The notes beneath the pieces were generated by a model that saw only the letters and a list, made by a program, of their open reading frames with translations, was not told the origin of the DNA and made no database searches. Of a stretch of 64,000 bases of DNA, positions 21,686-32,001 are shown one piece after another. Numbering within the stretch: the first letter of the stretch is position 1; each line of letters begins with the position of its first letter. This DNA is from Stenotrophomonas sp. SAU14A_NAIMI4_8 (lineage in GTDB: Bacteria > Pseudomonadota > Gammaproteobacteria > Xanthomonadales > Xanthomonadaceae): the NCBI RefSeq assembly GCF_003086695.1, contig NZ_CP025999.1:3858344-3922343 (forward strand). Reading direction: 5' to 3'. The translations under genes and the position numbers were made by a program.

Positions 21686-21714
21686 GACGGGCCCTGCGGG
21701 GCCCGTCGTCGTTT
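21686..21714 (+). terminator. rho-independent terminator of ompW
   Basis: GACGGGCCC pairs with GGGCCCGTC over a four-base loop, followed by GTCGTTTCC. The T tract is modest. Confidence 0.75.
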
Positions 21715-21730
21715 CCGTCGCCCGCATTCT

Positions 21731-21912
21731 GTAGAGTCGAGCTTGCTCGACTGCCGTTTTCTGTAGAGTCGAGCTTGCTCGACTGCCGTTTTCTGTAGAG
21801 TCGAGCTTGCTCGACTGCCGTTTTCTGTAGAGTCGAGCTTGCTCGACTGTTTCTCCAGCAGTCGAGCAAGCTCGACTCTACGCGGGAGGCAGTCGAGCAA
21901 GCTCGACTCTAC
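21731..21912. repeat. array of six GTAG-type REP elements upstream of glpD
   Basis: Four direct copies start at 21731, 21763, 21795 and 21827 with an exact 32-bp period, spacers included (GTAGAGTCGAGC, then TTGCTCGACTGCCGTTTTCT). Two inverted copies follow at 21860-21881 and 21891-21912. Each unit is a GTAG tag plus an AGTCGAGC/GCTCGACT hairpin. The array ends only 20 bp before the glpD start codon, so it lies in the glpD leader or promoter. Confidence 0.95.
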
Positions 21913-21932
21913 CTGGCCACACGGGAACGCCC

Positions 21933-23410
21933 ATGCACGAGGTAGACCTGCTGGTGATCGGCGGCGGCATCAACGGTGCCGGCATCGCCCGTGATGCCAG
22001 CGGCCGTGGCCTGCGCGTGCTGCTGTGCGAACAGCACGATCTGGCCGCGCACACCTCCAGCGCCAGCAGCAAGTTGATCCACGGTGGCCTGCGCTACCTG
22101 GAACAGGGCGAATTCGCGCTGGTGCGCAAAGCCTTGAGCGAACGCGAGATCGTCCGCCGGCAGGCGCCCTTCCTGGTGCAGCCACTGCGCTTCGTGCTGC
22201 CGTGGGAACCGCACCTGCGGCCGCGCTGGATGCTGCGGCTGGGCCTGTGGCTGTACGACCACCTGGGCCAACGCAGCCCGTCCTTTCCCGCCGCCACCGC
22301 AGTGGACCTGCAGGCCGACCCGATCGGCGCCCTGCTGCTACCGCATCTGCACCACGGTTTCAGCTACGCCGACGCACAGGTGGATGATGCGCGCCTGGTG
22401 CTGCTCAACGCGCTCGATGCCGCTGGCCGCGGCGCACGCATCCTGACCGGCACCCGCTGCCTGCAGGTGCAGCGGCATGGCACGCACTGGCAGGCGCAGC
22501 TGCAGACCGCCGCCGAACCTCCCTTCGCCGTGCACGCCCGGGCGGTGGTGAACGCCGCCGGCCCGTGGGCGGGCAGTCTGCTGCAGCAGATGCACGCGGA
22601 CAGTGGCGCCCCTGCCCTGCGTCTGGTGCAGGGCAGCCACATCGTGCTGCGCCGGCCCTGGCCCGCGCACAGCGCCTGCCTGCTGCAGCAGCCCGATGGC
22701 CGCGTGGTGTTCCTGCTGCCCTTTGCCAGCGACCATCTGCTGGTCGGCACCACCGATACCGACTATCGCGGCGACCCGGCACGCTGCACGGTGCTGCCTG
22801 AAGAGATCGACTACCTGTGCGCCGCAGCCAGCCGCTATCTGCGCGATCCGGTCACGCCATCGCAGGTGGTCTGGCAGTTCGCCGGCGTGCGCCCCCTGCT
22901 GGCTGATCCGGACCCGCGCGCAGCACGCCTGAGCCGCGATTACCGGCTGCAGCTGCAGGACGACGGGGCGCCCGCGCTGCACGTGCTGGGCGGCAAGCTG
23001 ACCACCTACCGCGTGCTGGCCGAACAGGCGCTGGAGCTGCTGCGCGGCGCGCTGGCGCAGATGGGTCCGGCCTGGACCGCGCACGGCCCCGCCCTGCCCG
23101 GCAGCGACTGGGGTGACGCCGCAGATGCGACCGCGCAGCTGCAGCAGCGCGCGCCATGGTTGCCTGCCGGTCTGGCGCACCGTTGGGCCCATGCCTACGG
23201 CAGCCGCAGCGCCGAACTACTGGAGGACGCGCGTGACCTGCCTGCGCTGGGCGAAGACTTCGGTGCCGGCCTGCATGCACGCGAAGTGGCGTTCCTGCGC
23301 GAACACGAATGGGCACGCACTGCGGATGATGTGCTGTGGCGCCGGAGCAAGCTCGGCCTGCGCCTGGATGCAGCGCAGGTAGCGCACCTGCAGACCTGGA
23401 TGCAGGACCG

Positions 23411-23414
<4 letters not shown>
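21933..23414 (+). CDS. glpD: aerobic glycerol-3-phosphate dehydrogenase
   Basis: 493 aa FAD enzyme on the inner face of the membrane that oxidises glycerol-3-P to dihydroxyacetone-P and feeds electrons to quinone. The FAD loop is DLLVIGGGINGAGIARDASGRG (residues 4-25), followed by SSKLIHGGLRYLEQGEFALV; FAGVRPL and LHVLGGKLTTYRVLAE are other GlpD landmarks. It is co-directional with glpK 349 bp downstream, but the gap is filled with repeats. No ribosome site is evident before the ATG (GGGAACGCCC). The TAG stop (23412-23414) belongs to the first GTAG element of the downstream array. No glpF facilitator is seen here. Confidence 0.96.
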
Positions 23415-25263
<1,849 letters not shown>

Positions 25264-25268
25264 GATGG

Positions 25269-25295
25269 GTAGCGCCGGGCATGGCCCGGCGCTAC
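25269..25295. repeat. GTAG-type REP, symmetric copy
   Basis: GTAGCGCCGGGC, AT, GGCCCGGCGCTAC: a GTAG tag at both ends. It sits in the 39-bp gap between the convergent glpK and metQ stops and could help terminate both. Confidence 0.9.
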
Positions 25296-25302
25296 CCCAA
25301 CA

Positions 25303-26097
25303 TCAGAACGCCGGCAGCACCGCGCCCTTGTACTTGGTTTCGATGAAGGTCTTCACCTGCGGGCTGGTCAGCGCCTTGGCCAGCTTCTGCACGCGCGCAT
25401 CGTCCTTGTTGTCCGGGCGCGCCACCAGGAAGTTCACGTACGGCGAATCCTTGCTCTCGATCGCCAGTGCATCCTGGGTCGGGTTCAGGCCGGCATCCAG
25501 CGCGTAGTTGGTGTTGATCAGGGCCAGGTCCACCTGGTCCAGCACGCGCGGCAGCATGGCCGAATCCAGCTCGCGGAACTTCAACTTCTTCGGGTTGGAC
25601 ACGATGTCGCGCTGGGTGGAAAGCGCGTTGGTCGGGTCCTTCAGCTCGATCACCCCGGCCTTGTGCAGCAGGATCAGCGCGCGGCTGTTGTTGCTGGGAT
25701 CGTTGGGGATGACCACGTCGGCACCTTCGCGCAGCTCGGCCAGCGACTTCACCTTGCGCGAGTACGCACCGAAAGGCTCGATGTGCACGCCGATCACCTT
25801 GGTCAGGTCGGTCTTGCGATCGCGGTTGTAGGCATCCAGGTACGGTTCGGTCTGGAAGTAATTGGCGTCCACCTGCTTCTGCACCAGCTGGTCGTTGGGC
25901 TGCACGTAGTCATTGAACACGCGCACGTCAAGTTCCACGCCTTCCTGCTTCAGGATCGGCTTGACCACCTCCAGGATCTCCGCGTGCGGCACCGCCGTGG
26001 CGGCCACCACCAGTTTCTGCGAGGGCTCACCGGACTTGCCGCAGGCGGTCAGGGCCAGCGCAGCGGCGAACAGGGGCAGCAACAGGGTCTTCTTCAT
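25303..26097 (-). CDS. metQ: methionine ABC transporter substrate-binding lipoprotein (MetQ/NLPA family)
   Basis: 264 aa. The lipoprotein signal MKKTLLLPLFAAALALTACGK has its lipobox LTAC, so Cys19 is acylated. The periplasmic-binding fold matches the NLPA/MetQ family: KLVVAATAVPHAEILEVVKPIL, VFNDYVQPNDQLVQKQVDANYFQTEPYLDAYN, IPNDPSNNSRALILLHKAGVI, LINTNYALDAGL and SPYVNFLVAR. It delivers D/L-methionine to MetNI. metN and metI are not adjacent; the gene upstream is a WYL regulator only 28 bp away, so the two may share a transcript. The neighbouring GTAG repeat probably ends it. Confidence 0.93.
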   Translation of the reverse strand: MKKTLLLPLFAAALALTACGKSGEPSQKLVVAATAVPHAEILEVVKPILKQEGVELDVRVFNDYVQPNDQLVQKQVDANYFQTEPYLDAYNRDRKTDLTKVIGVHIEPFGAYSRKVKSLAELREGADVVIPNDPSNNSRALILLHKAGVIELKDPTNALSTQRDIVSNPKKLKFRELDSAMLPRVLDQVDLALINTNYALDAGLNPTQDALAIESKDSPYVNFLVARPDNKDDARVQKLAKALTSPQVKTFIETKYKGAVLPAF

Positions 26098-26125
26098 GGG
26101 TGCAGGGGGTCTCTCGGGGGGAGGG

Positions 26126-27097
26126 TCAGGATTTTTCGTAGTTGCTCAGGGCCAGGTCAAGCAGCGCCTTGGCCTGCTCGCGCAGCATCACCGGTTCGAC
26201 GATCTCGGCGTCGGAGCCATAGTGCAGCACGTCCATCAGCAGCTCGCGCGAGACACTGTAGGGCACTTTCAGTTCATAGCGGCCATCGGGCAGGAAACGC
26301 CCCTGCTGCTTGGAATGCCAGTGCTCGTCGGCCACCCAGCGCGCCGCCTTGGCGCTGAACAGGATGGTCGCCCAGCCCTTGGGCGCGCCGGAGAAGATGC
26401 CGTAGCTGGCGCCCAGCTGCTCGTCCAGTTCGGTGTCGGCCACGTCCCTGGCGCCTTCGTCCACCACCCGCGCCTTGTACACGCGATCGACGGCGAAACT
26501 GCGCAGGGCTTCGCGGTCATGGTCCCAGGCATCCAGGTACCAGTTGTCGCGGTAGTGGGTCAGGCGCTGCGGTGACACCGTGCGCCGGGTCGGCTCGTCG
26601 GTGGAGCGGGCGCGGTATTCAAATGCCAGCTGCTTGCGCTCCAGCACCGCCGAAGCCACGGTGCGGAAGCTGGCTTCGTCGAACTTGCGGCCGCGGTGCG
26701 GAATGACCCGCACCCGGTCCACCGGCCAGCTGGACACGCCGGCCTGGGCCGCCAGCAGACCCTCGATACGCTGCTGCAGCGGCGCCAGCACCGACGACAG
26801 CACGCCACCGCCGGTGCGCGCCAGCAGGTGCTGCGAGGCCAGCAGGGCATGCAGTTCTTCCGAGCTGAGCCACAGGCCCGGCAGCTCGAAACGATCGCTT
26901 TCATCGGCCTGGTAGCGGAAGCCGGCCTCGCCATCGCCCTCGATCGGCGCCATCAGCGCATCGCGCAGGAAGGCCAGGTCGCGGTAGACGGTGGCGCGGG
27001 AACAGGCAAGCTTGTCCTGCAGCGTCGCCACCGTCACCGGGTAGCGAGCGGACTTGAGCAGACGATGCAGGGCGGTGATGCGTTCGTATCGGTCCAT
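26126..27097 (-). CDS. YafY-like transcriptional regulator (HTH_11 + WYL domain)
   Basis: 323 aa from ATG 27097 (MDRYERITALHRLLKSARYPVT); a much longer open frame upstream lacks coding character. An N-terminal winged helix (about 8-62: TVATLQDKLACSRATVYRDLAFLRDAL) is followed by the WYL ligand-sensing domain (about 140-220: LAFEYRARST, PQRLTHYRDNWYLDAWDHDREALRSFAVDRV) and a C-terminal WCX dimerisation part. These proteins sense small ligands or nucleic acids. It is followed by metQ 28 bp downstream; regulation of metQ is possible but unproven. Confidence 0.92.
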   Translation of the reverse strand: MDRYERITALHRLLKSARYPVTVATLQDKLACSRATVYRDLAFLRDALMAPIEGDGEAGFRYQADESDRFELPGLWLSSEELHALLASQHLLARTGGGVLSSVLAPLQQRIEGLLAAQAGVSSWPVDRVRVIPHRGRKFDEASFRTVASAVLERKQLAFEYRARSTDEPTRRTVSPQRLTHYRDNWYLDAWDHDREALRSFAVDRVYKARVVDEGARDVADTELDEQLGASYGIFSGAPKGWATILFSAKAARWVADEHWHSKQQGRFLPDGRYELKVPYSVSRELLMDVLHYGSDAEIVEPVMLREQAKALLDLALSNYEKS

Positions 27098-27179
27098 ACC
27101 CCCGATTATGTCCGAGTCGCGGGCGTTGTGTGGGGGCTTTGGGCTATCGTGGGCGCCCCCCGCCCCATGGACATGCCCG

Positions 27180-27779
27180 ATGCGCCGGTTGCCCGCCCTG
27201 CCCCTGCTGGCCTGCCTGCTGCTGGCCAGCTGCGATCGCGCCCCCGCGCCGGCCACGGCCACCACGCCGGTGCCCGCTGCCGATGCGGCCCAGACGGTGC
27301 TGGCGGCCAGCCAGCGCTTTGCCGCCCTGCGCAGCTTCCACGCCGAGCTGGACGTGCGCGGCGGCCCGCGCCCGGTGCGCAGCGCGATGGACTTCGTGGC
27401 ACCGGACCGCTTCCGGGTGGACACCCCGGCCGGGGCGCAGATCATCATCGGCGACACGCTGTTCCTGCAGGCCGAAGGCGCGATCCGCCAGGTGCCGCTG
27501 CCGGCGGGCGCGCTGGAACAATGGCGCAGCCCGCTGCCGGCCGACGCCGACCCGGCAGCCCTGCAGGTGGAAGACCTGGGCAGCCAATCGCTGGACGGCG
27601 TGGCCACGCGCCACTACCGGCTGCGCAGCGGCCCCGGCGAACACCTGGACTACTGGGTGGACGACCAGGGCCTGCCGCGGCAGATCATGCGCAGCGGCAC
27701 CGCCCAGGACGGCCCCTACCAGCTGCGGCTGCGCTATTCGCGCTTCAACGACCCTGCCCTGCGCGTCGATCTGCCCTGA
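27180..27779 (+). CDS. outer-membrane lipoprotein of unknown function (LolA-like fold?)
   Basis: 199 aa. The signal MRRLPALPLLACLLLASC ends in the lipobox LASC, with Cys18 and then Asp19. Asp at +2 is an inner-membrane retention signal in E. coli, though that rule is not reliable in other groups. The mature part is beta-rich: FAALRSFHAELDVRG, MDFVAPDRFRVDTPAGAQIIIGDTLFLQ, VATRHYRLRSGP, LDYWVDDQGLPRQIMRSG, YQLRLRYSRFNDPALRVDLP. This strand order recalls LolA/LolB/DUF2092-type half-barrels, which is inference. It is divergent from the YafY-like gene, with 82 bp between the starts. Confidence 0.82.
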   Translation: MRRLPALPLLACLLLASCDRAPAPATATTPVPAADAAQTVLAASQRFAALRSFHAELDVRGGPRPVRSAMDFVAPDRFRVDTPAGAQIIIGDTLFLQAEGAIRQVPLPAGALEQWRSPLPADADPAALQVEDLGSQSLDGVATRHYRLRSGPGEHLDYWVDDQGLPRQIMRSGTAQDGPYQLRLRYSRFNDPALRVDLP

Positions 27780-27886
27780 ATGGGGGAGCGGCGGCAACGT
27801 CTGCTGAAGCATGGGCCGCGATGGGTCGGCCTGTCATCGACCATCCAGTATCATCACCGGTTGTTAACCGCTTCGGAGAAGCCTTG

Positions 27887-28663
27887 ATGTCCCTGCGTTT
27901 GTCCCTGCTGGTCCCCCTGCTGCTGTGCGCGCCGCTAGCCTACGCGCAGGACGCATCCGAGCTGGCGGCGATGACCTCGCCATGGAGTGGCAGCGGCGGC
28001 GAGCTGGGCTTCGCGTCGGCACGCGGCAACAGCAGCACCGAAAGCTTCAACGGCAGCCTGCGCCTGCGCTACACCGACGATGACTGGGTGCACACCATGG
28101 ATCTGTTCGGCCTGCGCTCCAGTTCCAAGGTGACCGAAACCAACGACGACGGCACCACCACGCGCCGCACCAACACCACGGCCAACCGTTACACCGGCAG
28201 CGCCGGCAGCGCATTGCAGCTGGGCGAACACCGCCAGCTGTCGGCCAAGGTGCGTTTCGAGCGCGATGACTTCGCCACCTATGACCGCCGCAGCTCGTTC
28301 GGCTTGGGCTACGGTACCCGCCTGTGGAACACCGACCGCTTCTACTTCGACGCGCTGATCGGCCCGGGTGTCAGCCGTACCCACAGCACCGAAGACGACC
28401 GCACCCGTACCGGCCTGATCGGCCAGGGCCAGTTCGAGCTGAAGTATTCGCTGACCGACAACACCGACCTGATCAACAACCTGCTGGTGGAATCGGGCTC
28501 GTACAACACCTTCGGCCAGAACGACTTCGGCGTGTCGGTGAGCATGAACGAACACCTGGCACTGAAGGCCGGCTGGCAGGCGCGTTACAACAGCGACGTA
28601 GCCGACGACAAGCGCAAGACCGATACCCTGACCACGATGAACGTGGTCTACAAGTTCAAATAA
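27887..28663 (+). CDS. DUF481 (YdiY-like) outer-membrane protein
   Basis: 258 aa. The signal peptide is MSLRLSLLVPLLLCAPLAYA, cleaved before QDASE. The mature protein starts with WSGSGGELGFASARGNSSTESFNGSLRLRY, the DUF481 signature (x-GxxxxxGN...), and carries paired amphipathic strands ending with TTMNVVYKFK. GGAG lies eight bases before the ATG. Family members such as E. coli YdiY are acid-inducible; the function is unknown. A pair of inverted GTAG elements follows, in the convergent gap with hemC. Confidence 0.92.
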   Translation: MSLRLSLLVPLLLCAPLAYAQDASELAAMTSPWSGSGGELGFASARGNSSTESFNGSLRLRYTDDDWVHTMDLFGLRSSSKVTETNDDGTTTRRTNTTANRYTGSAGSALQLGEHRQLSAKVRFERDDFATYDRRSSFGLGYGTRLWNTDRFYFDALIGPGVSRTHSTEDDRTRTGLIGQGQFELKYSLTDNTDLINNLLVESGSYNTFGQNDFGVSVSMNEHLALKAGWQARYNSDVADDKRKTDTLTTMNVVYKFK

Positions 28664-28674
28664 GGTCTGCTTTC

Positions 28675-28733
28675 GTAGAGTCGAGCTTGCTCGACTGCTT
28701 TCCTGCAGAGCAGTCGAGCAAGCTCGACTCTAC
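28675..28733. repeat. inverted pair of GTAG-type REP elements
   Basis: A direct copy (28675-28696) and an inverted copy (28712-28733) of the AGTCGAGC/GCTCGACT type face each other across 15 bp, in the 85-bp gap between two convergent genes. Besides two small hairpins, the whole can fold into one long hairpin, so it is a likely bidirectional terminator or 3'-end stabiliser. Confidence 0.92.
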
Positions 28734-28748
28734 GGAAATCGGGTTCGG

Positions 28749-29660
28749 TCAGACGTTCAGCAGTTCGCCGGCGCCGGCATCGAGCAGCATCTTCGCTACC
28801 TGCTGGCCCAGCGTATCCGGATCGCTGCCCGGCCCGACCGCTTCGGCGCGCACCGCGCGGCCATCGCTGGCACTGCCCACCAGGCCCTGCAGGTGCAGAG
28901 CATCGCCCTGCCATTGGGCGATGGCCGCCACCGGCACATGGCAGCTACCATGCAGCGCGCGGTTCATCGCCCGCTCGGCTTCCACGCAGGCACGCGTGCC
29001 CGCGTCATCCAGGCCCGCAAACAAAGCCATCAGGCGCGCATTGCCACCATCGCACTCCACCGCCACCGCGCCCTGCGCCGGCGCCGGCAGCCACTGCGGC
29101 GGCTGCAGGCGCGCCACGATGCGGTTGCCCAGCCCCAGGCGCTCCAGCCCGGCCACCGCCAGCACGATGGCGTCGTAGCCGCCGTTGTCCAGCTTGGCCA
29201 GGCGTGTGTTCACGTTGCCGCGCAGATCCAGCAGCTGCAGGTCGGGGCGCAGTGCGCGCAACTGGGCCTGGCGGCGCAGCGAGGACGTGCCCACGCGGGC
29301 ACCGATGGGCAGCGCATCCAGCGAGGCATAGAGGTTGGAGACGAAGCCATCGGCCGGGTCGTGCCGGGTCAGCATGGCCGGCAGCGCGAAGGGCGCATCC
29401 AGTTCCATCGGCACATCCTTCAGCGAATGCACCGCGCAATCGGCCTCACCGCGCAGCATGGCCAGCTCCAGTTCCTTCAGGAACAGGCCCTTGCCGCCGA
29501 TGGCGGCCAGCGAGCGGTCCAGCACCTCATCGCCGCGGGTGCTCATCGGTACCAGTTCCACGTGCAGGCCCGGGTGGGCCTGGCGCAGGCGGTCGGCGAC
29601 GTGTTCGCTCTGCCAGAGGGCGAGCGGGCTCTTGCGGGTGGCGATGCGGACGGTTTCCAT
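28749..29660 (-). CDS. hemC: porphobilinogen deaminase (hydroxymethylbilane synthase)
   Basis: 303 aa. It joins four porphobilinogen units to hydroxymethylbilane in heme synthesis. It starts [67 protein letters not shown] and [14 protein letters not shown] are the substrate- and cofactor-binding blocks. The dipyrromethane-linked Cys is in [13 protein letters not shown]. The reading frame stays open upstream, but ATG 29660 is the natural start. A 555-bp repeat-filled region separates it from the LytTR regulator gene; no hemD lies beside it. Confidence 0.97.
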   Translation of the reverse strand: METVRIATRKSPLALWQSEHVADRLRQAHPGLHVELVPMSTRGDEVLDRSLAAIGGKGLFLKELELAMLRGEADCAVHSLKDVPMELDAPFALPAMLTRHDPADGFVSNLYASLDALPIGARVGTSSLRRQAQLRALRPDLQLLDLRGNVNTRLAKLDNGGYDAIVLAVAGLERLGLGNRIVARLQPPQWLPAPAQGAVAVECDGGNARLMALFAGLDDAGTRACVEAERAMNRALHGSCHVPVAAIAQWQGDALHLQGLVGSASDGRAVRAEAVGPGSDPDTLGQQVAKMLLDAGAGELLNV

Positions 29661-29747
29661 CAGCACATTATCGCGCCTACGGCGCGGATACGGCCAACGG
29701 CGGAGCTCCTCGTGGCGGGTGCGGCCGGATGGATCGTTGCACTGGGC

Positions 29748-29845
29748 CGGGTGGGTGGGCTGCGCAGGGGACGCTGCAAGTACGTCCTTGTAAGCTCGTA
29801 GGCGCCATCCATGGCGCCTGCGCCCCTGCGCAACCCACCCACCCG
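29748..29845. repeat. composite inverted repeat A, with a GTAG REP in its loop
   Basis: The 23-nt arms 29748-29770 and 29823-29845 pair with one mismatch (left arm begins CGGGTGGGTGGGCTGCGC). The loop holds a GTAG element at 29798-29821 (GTAGGCGCCATCC, ATGGCGCCTGC). The design is the same as repeat B at 30023-30128, but with different arms. Confidence 0.85.
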
Positions 29846-29924
29846 TCCCCTGACAGTTTCCGTGCGCCGCCGCCACGGAAGATCAAAAGAAAAAGCAGAG
29901 CAACAGCAACAGCCGGTGACCTCC

Positions 29925-29965
29925 GGGGTCAGATCCCTTTTCCGCAGGAAAAGGGATCTGACCCC
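29925..29965. repeat. 41-bp perfect palindrome
   Basis: GGGGTCAGATCCCTTTTCC (29925-29943), loop GCA, then its exact complement (29947-29965). A variant with 18-nt arms and two mismatches is at 61919-61957. It is the centre of the 555-bp gene-free region and a dispersed repeat in its own right. Confidence 0.92.
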
Positions 29966-30022
29966 TCTTTCCCCACCCGATAACAACTCTGCTTTTGCTG
30001 TCCGACGCAGGGAAAACGAGAG

Positions 30023-30128
30023 GGGTGAGGCGGGATGGGCGGGCGGGACCGCAGGCGCCATGGATGGCGCCTACGAGCCCCCATGGATGGGTTAACGGCG
30101 TGTCCCGCCCGCCCATCCCGCCTCACCC
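30023..30128. repeat. composite inverted repeat B, with a GTAG REP in its loop
   Basis: The arms 30023-30049 and 30102-30128 are perfect 27-nt complements (left arm begins GGGTGAGGCGGGATGGGCGG). The 52-nt loop contains the inverted GTAG element 30051-30074, which is the same GTAGGCGCCATCC element as in repeat A. In the 29661-30215 gap I see only these repeats and no coding sequence. Confidence 0.9.
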
Positions 30129-30190
30129 AACACGCAGCAACCACGAGCCGACAAACCCGCTGTTGCTGTTGACGTTGATCTCGAAGCGGT

Positions 30191-30219
30191 CGCGGCCGCA
30201 GGCCGCGCGGCACCCCTAC
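30191..30219 (-). repeat. GTAG-type REP overlapping a stop codon
   Basis: The minus strand reads GTAGGGGTGCCGC, then GCGGCC-TGC-GGCCGC. Bases 30216-30218 of the tag are the TAG stop of the LytTR regulator. Confidence 0.75.
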
Positions 30220-30944
30220 AGATGCCGTACTTCCTGCTTCAGCGTGGCCACGCAGCGGCGGCTGACTTCCAGCGGCTGCTTGCCATGCCGAAGCACCGCC
30301 TGCACCTGCCCGCCCGTGCCACGCCGCAGTTCCACCAGCTCGTGGCGCGCCACCAGGCAGTTGCGATGAATGCGTACGAAGCGGCTGGCAAACTCCTCCT
30401 CCAGCGACTTCAGCGATTCCTCGATCAGGTCTTCGCCGCGTGCGTGGTGCACCACCACGTACTTCTCTTCGGCCTGCAGGTAGTGGATATCGTCCAGCGG
30501 AATCAGGCGCAGGCTGCCGCGCAGGCGCGCGCACAGCATGCTGCGGGCCTGGCCACCGTTGTGCTGCGGCTGGCCATCACGACCGGCCAGGAACGTCCGT
30601 GCGCGGGCGATCGCCGCGGCCAGCCGCTCGGCGCGTACCGGCTTCATCAGGTAGTCGATGGCCGCCGCTTCGAACGCCGACAGCGCGTGTGCATCGTAGG
30701 CCGTGCAGAACACCACCGCCGGGCGCGGCTCGAAACTGGCCAGGTGGCGGGCCGCTTCCAGGCCGTCCAGCCCCGGCATGGCGATGTCCAGCAGCACCAG
30801 GTCCGGCTGCAGTTCCGCACAGGCGTGCAGCGCCTGCTCACCGTTGCCGGCTTCGGCCACTACCTCGATGCCCTCCTGCGCGGCCAGCAGGCTGCGCAGG
30901 CGTTCACGGGCCAGCGGTTCGTCATCGGCGATGACCACCCTCAC
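30216..30944 (-). CDS. LytTR-family response regulator (AlgR-like)
   Basis: 242 aa. The receiver domain (1-120) has D8-D9-E10, phospho-acceptor Asp in LVLLDIAMPGLDG (about 54) and Lys in DYLMKPV (about 104). The LytTR DNA-binding domain (about 140-240) has LIPLDDIHYLQAEEKYVVVHHARGEDLIEESLKSLEEEF and FVRIHRNCLVARHELVEL. The start is GTG at 30944, with AAGGAG five bases upstream. It lies 10 bp after the LytS/AlgZ-like kinase gene, so they form one operon. In Pseudomonas the homologous pair controls alginate and twitching; targets here are unknown. Confidence 0.95.
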   Translation of the reverse strand: MRVVIADDEPLARERLRSLLAAQEGIEVVAEAGNGEQALHACAELQPDLVLLDIAMPGLDGLEAARHLASFEPRPAVVFCTAYDAHALSAFEAAAIDYLMKPVRAERLAAAIARARTFLAGRDGQPQHNGGQARSMLCARLRGSLRLIPLDDIHYLQAEEKYVVVHHARGEDLIEESLKSLEEEFASRFVRIHRNCLVARHELVELRRGTGGQVQAVLRHGKQPLEVSRRCVATLKQEVRHL

Positions 30945-30954
30945 GGTCGCTCCT

Positions 30955-31998
30955 TCATTGGATCGGCACTGTCACCTGGCAGGCATAGTAGCCTTCGCTC
31001 CAGCCTGCCGTCATCCGCGCACCGCGGCCGAAGCGCCAGGCCAGGCGATGGCCAATGCTGTGCTGGGCATGGCCGGCGCCACGTGCCAGGGCCAGCCCCG
31101 GCGCCTGCGGGTCAGGTGCGGGATTGCGCACGGTGATCTGCAGTTCATCACCCTGCCGGGCCAGGTGCAGTTCAATCGTGCCACCTTCCGGCAACCGTGA
31201 AATGCCATGCAGCACCGCGTTTTCCACCAATGGCTGCAGCACCAGGCGTGGCATCGGCAGCTCCCACGGCAGCGGTTCGTCGCGTTGCCAGCGCACCTGC
31301 AGGCGATCGCCCAGTCGCAGCGACTCAATGGACAGGTAGCGCTCGGCCAGTTCACATTCTTCGCGCAGGGTGGCATCGCCCTCGCCCGCGCCCAGCGCCG
31401 CACGGAACAGATCGGACAAATCCAGCACCGCGCGCTCGGCCACGGCCGGGTCACGGTGCAGCAGGCTGGCGATCAGGTTCATGCTGTTGAACAGGAAGTG
31501 CGGGCGGATGCGCGCCTGCAGCGCATCGGCCTGTGCGCGTGCATTGGCCTGCAGCTGCGCGGCCCAGCGATCACTCACATAGAAATAGCGCAGCGCCAGC
31601 GCGGTGATCAGCGCGGTGGTGGCGGCACTGCCCAGGGTGAAGCGCAGGAAGCTGATGCCGCGGGTGAAGTTGTCACCCAGGACCGCATACAACGCATGGA
31701 TGATGGCCGCACAGGCCACGGCGATCAGCGCCGCCAGGGCCACGGCGGCGACGGCACCCAGCGATTCGGGCAGGCGTGACAACGGCCGCCGCAGCGCGCA
31801 CAGGCTGATGCTGACAGCCAGCGCCAGCCACAGCGCGAAGCCGCTGGCCGAAGCCAGCTCGCCCAGCGTCCAGTGCCGGCTGCCATCGGGCGCCAGCGCC
31901 AGCACCACCACGACCAGCTCGGCCAGGCCCAGCATGGCGGCCAGCCGCGGCAGGCGGCACAGTTCCGGCATCCATGGGGCGGCGCTGGCAGCGGCCAT
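30955..31998 (-). CDS. LytS/AlgZ-type sensor histidine kinase
   Basis: 347 aa. Four hydrophobic helices in the first ~140 residues (LAAMLGLAELVVVVLAL; ASASGFALWLALAVSISLC; LGAVAAVALAALIAVACAAII; a fourth near 125) are followed by the His_kinase domain (PF06580 type): ALQARIRPHFLFNSMNLIASLLHRDP, with the phospho-His in IRPHFLFNS. The ATPase part is RLVLQPLVENAVLHGI and a short GxG box (ALARGAGHAQHSIGHRLAWRFG). Partner of the downstream LytTR regulator. Confidence 0.92.
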   Translation of the reverse strand: MAAASAAPWMPELCRLPRLAAMLGLAELVVVVLALAPDGSRHWTLGELASASGFALWLALAVSISLCALRRPLSRLPESLGAVAAVALAALIAVACAAIIHALYAVLGDNFTRGISFLRFTLGSAATTALITALALRYFYVSDRWAAQLQANARAQADALQARIRPHFLFNSMNLIASLLHRDPAVAERAVLDLSDLFRAALGAGEGDATLREECELAERYLSIESLRLGDRLQVRWQRDEPLPWELPMPRLVLQPLVENAVLHGISRLPEGGTIELHLARQGDELQITVRNPAPDPQAPGLALARGAGHAQHSIGHRLAWRFGRGARMTAGWSEGYYACQVTVPIQ

Positions 31999-32001
31999 GG
32001 C

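Noticed and set aside
21731..21912. Regular 32-bp repeats that could be read as a CRISPR array
   Set aside because: Spacers are identical as well as repeats, units are palindromic GTAG REPs, some are inverted, and no cas gene is present.
26098..26125. S-adenosylmethionine riboswitch upstream of metQ
   Set aside because: Only 28 bp separate metQ from the preceding gene, too little for any known class.
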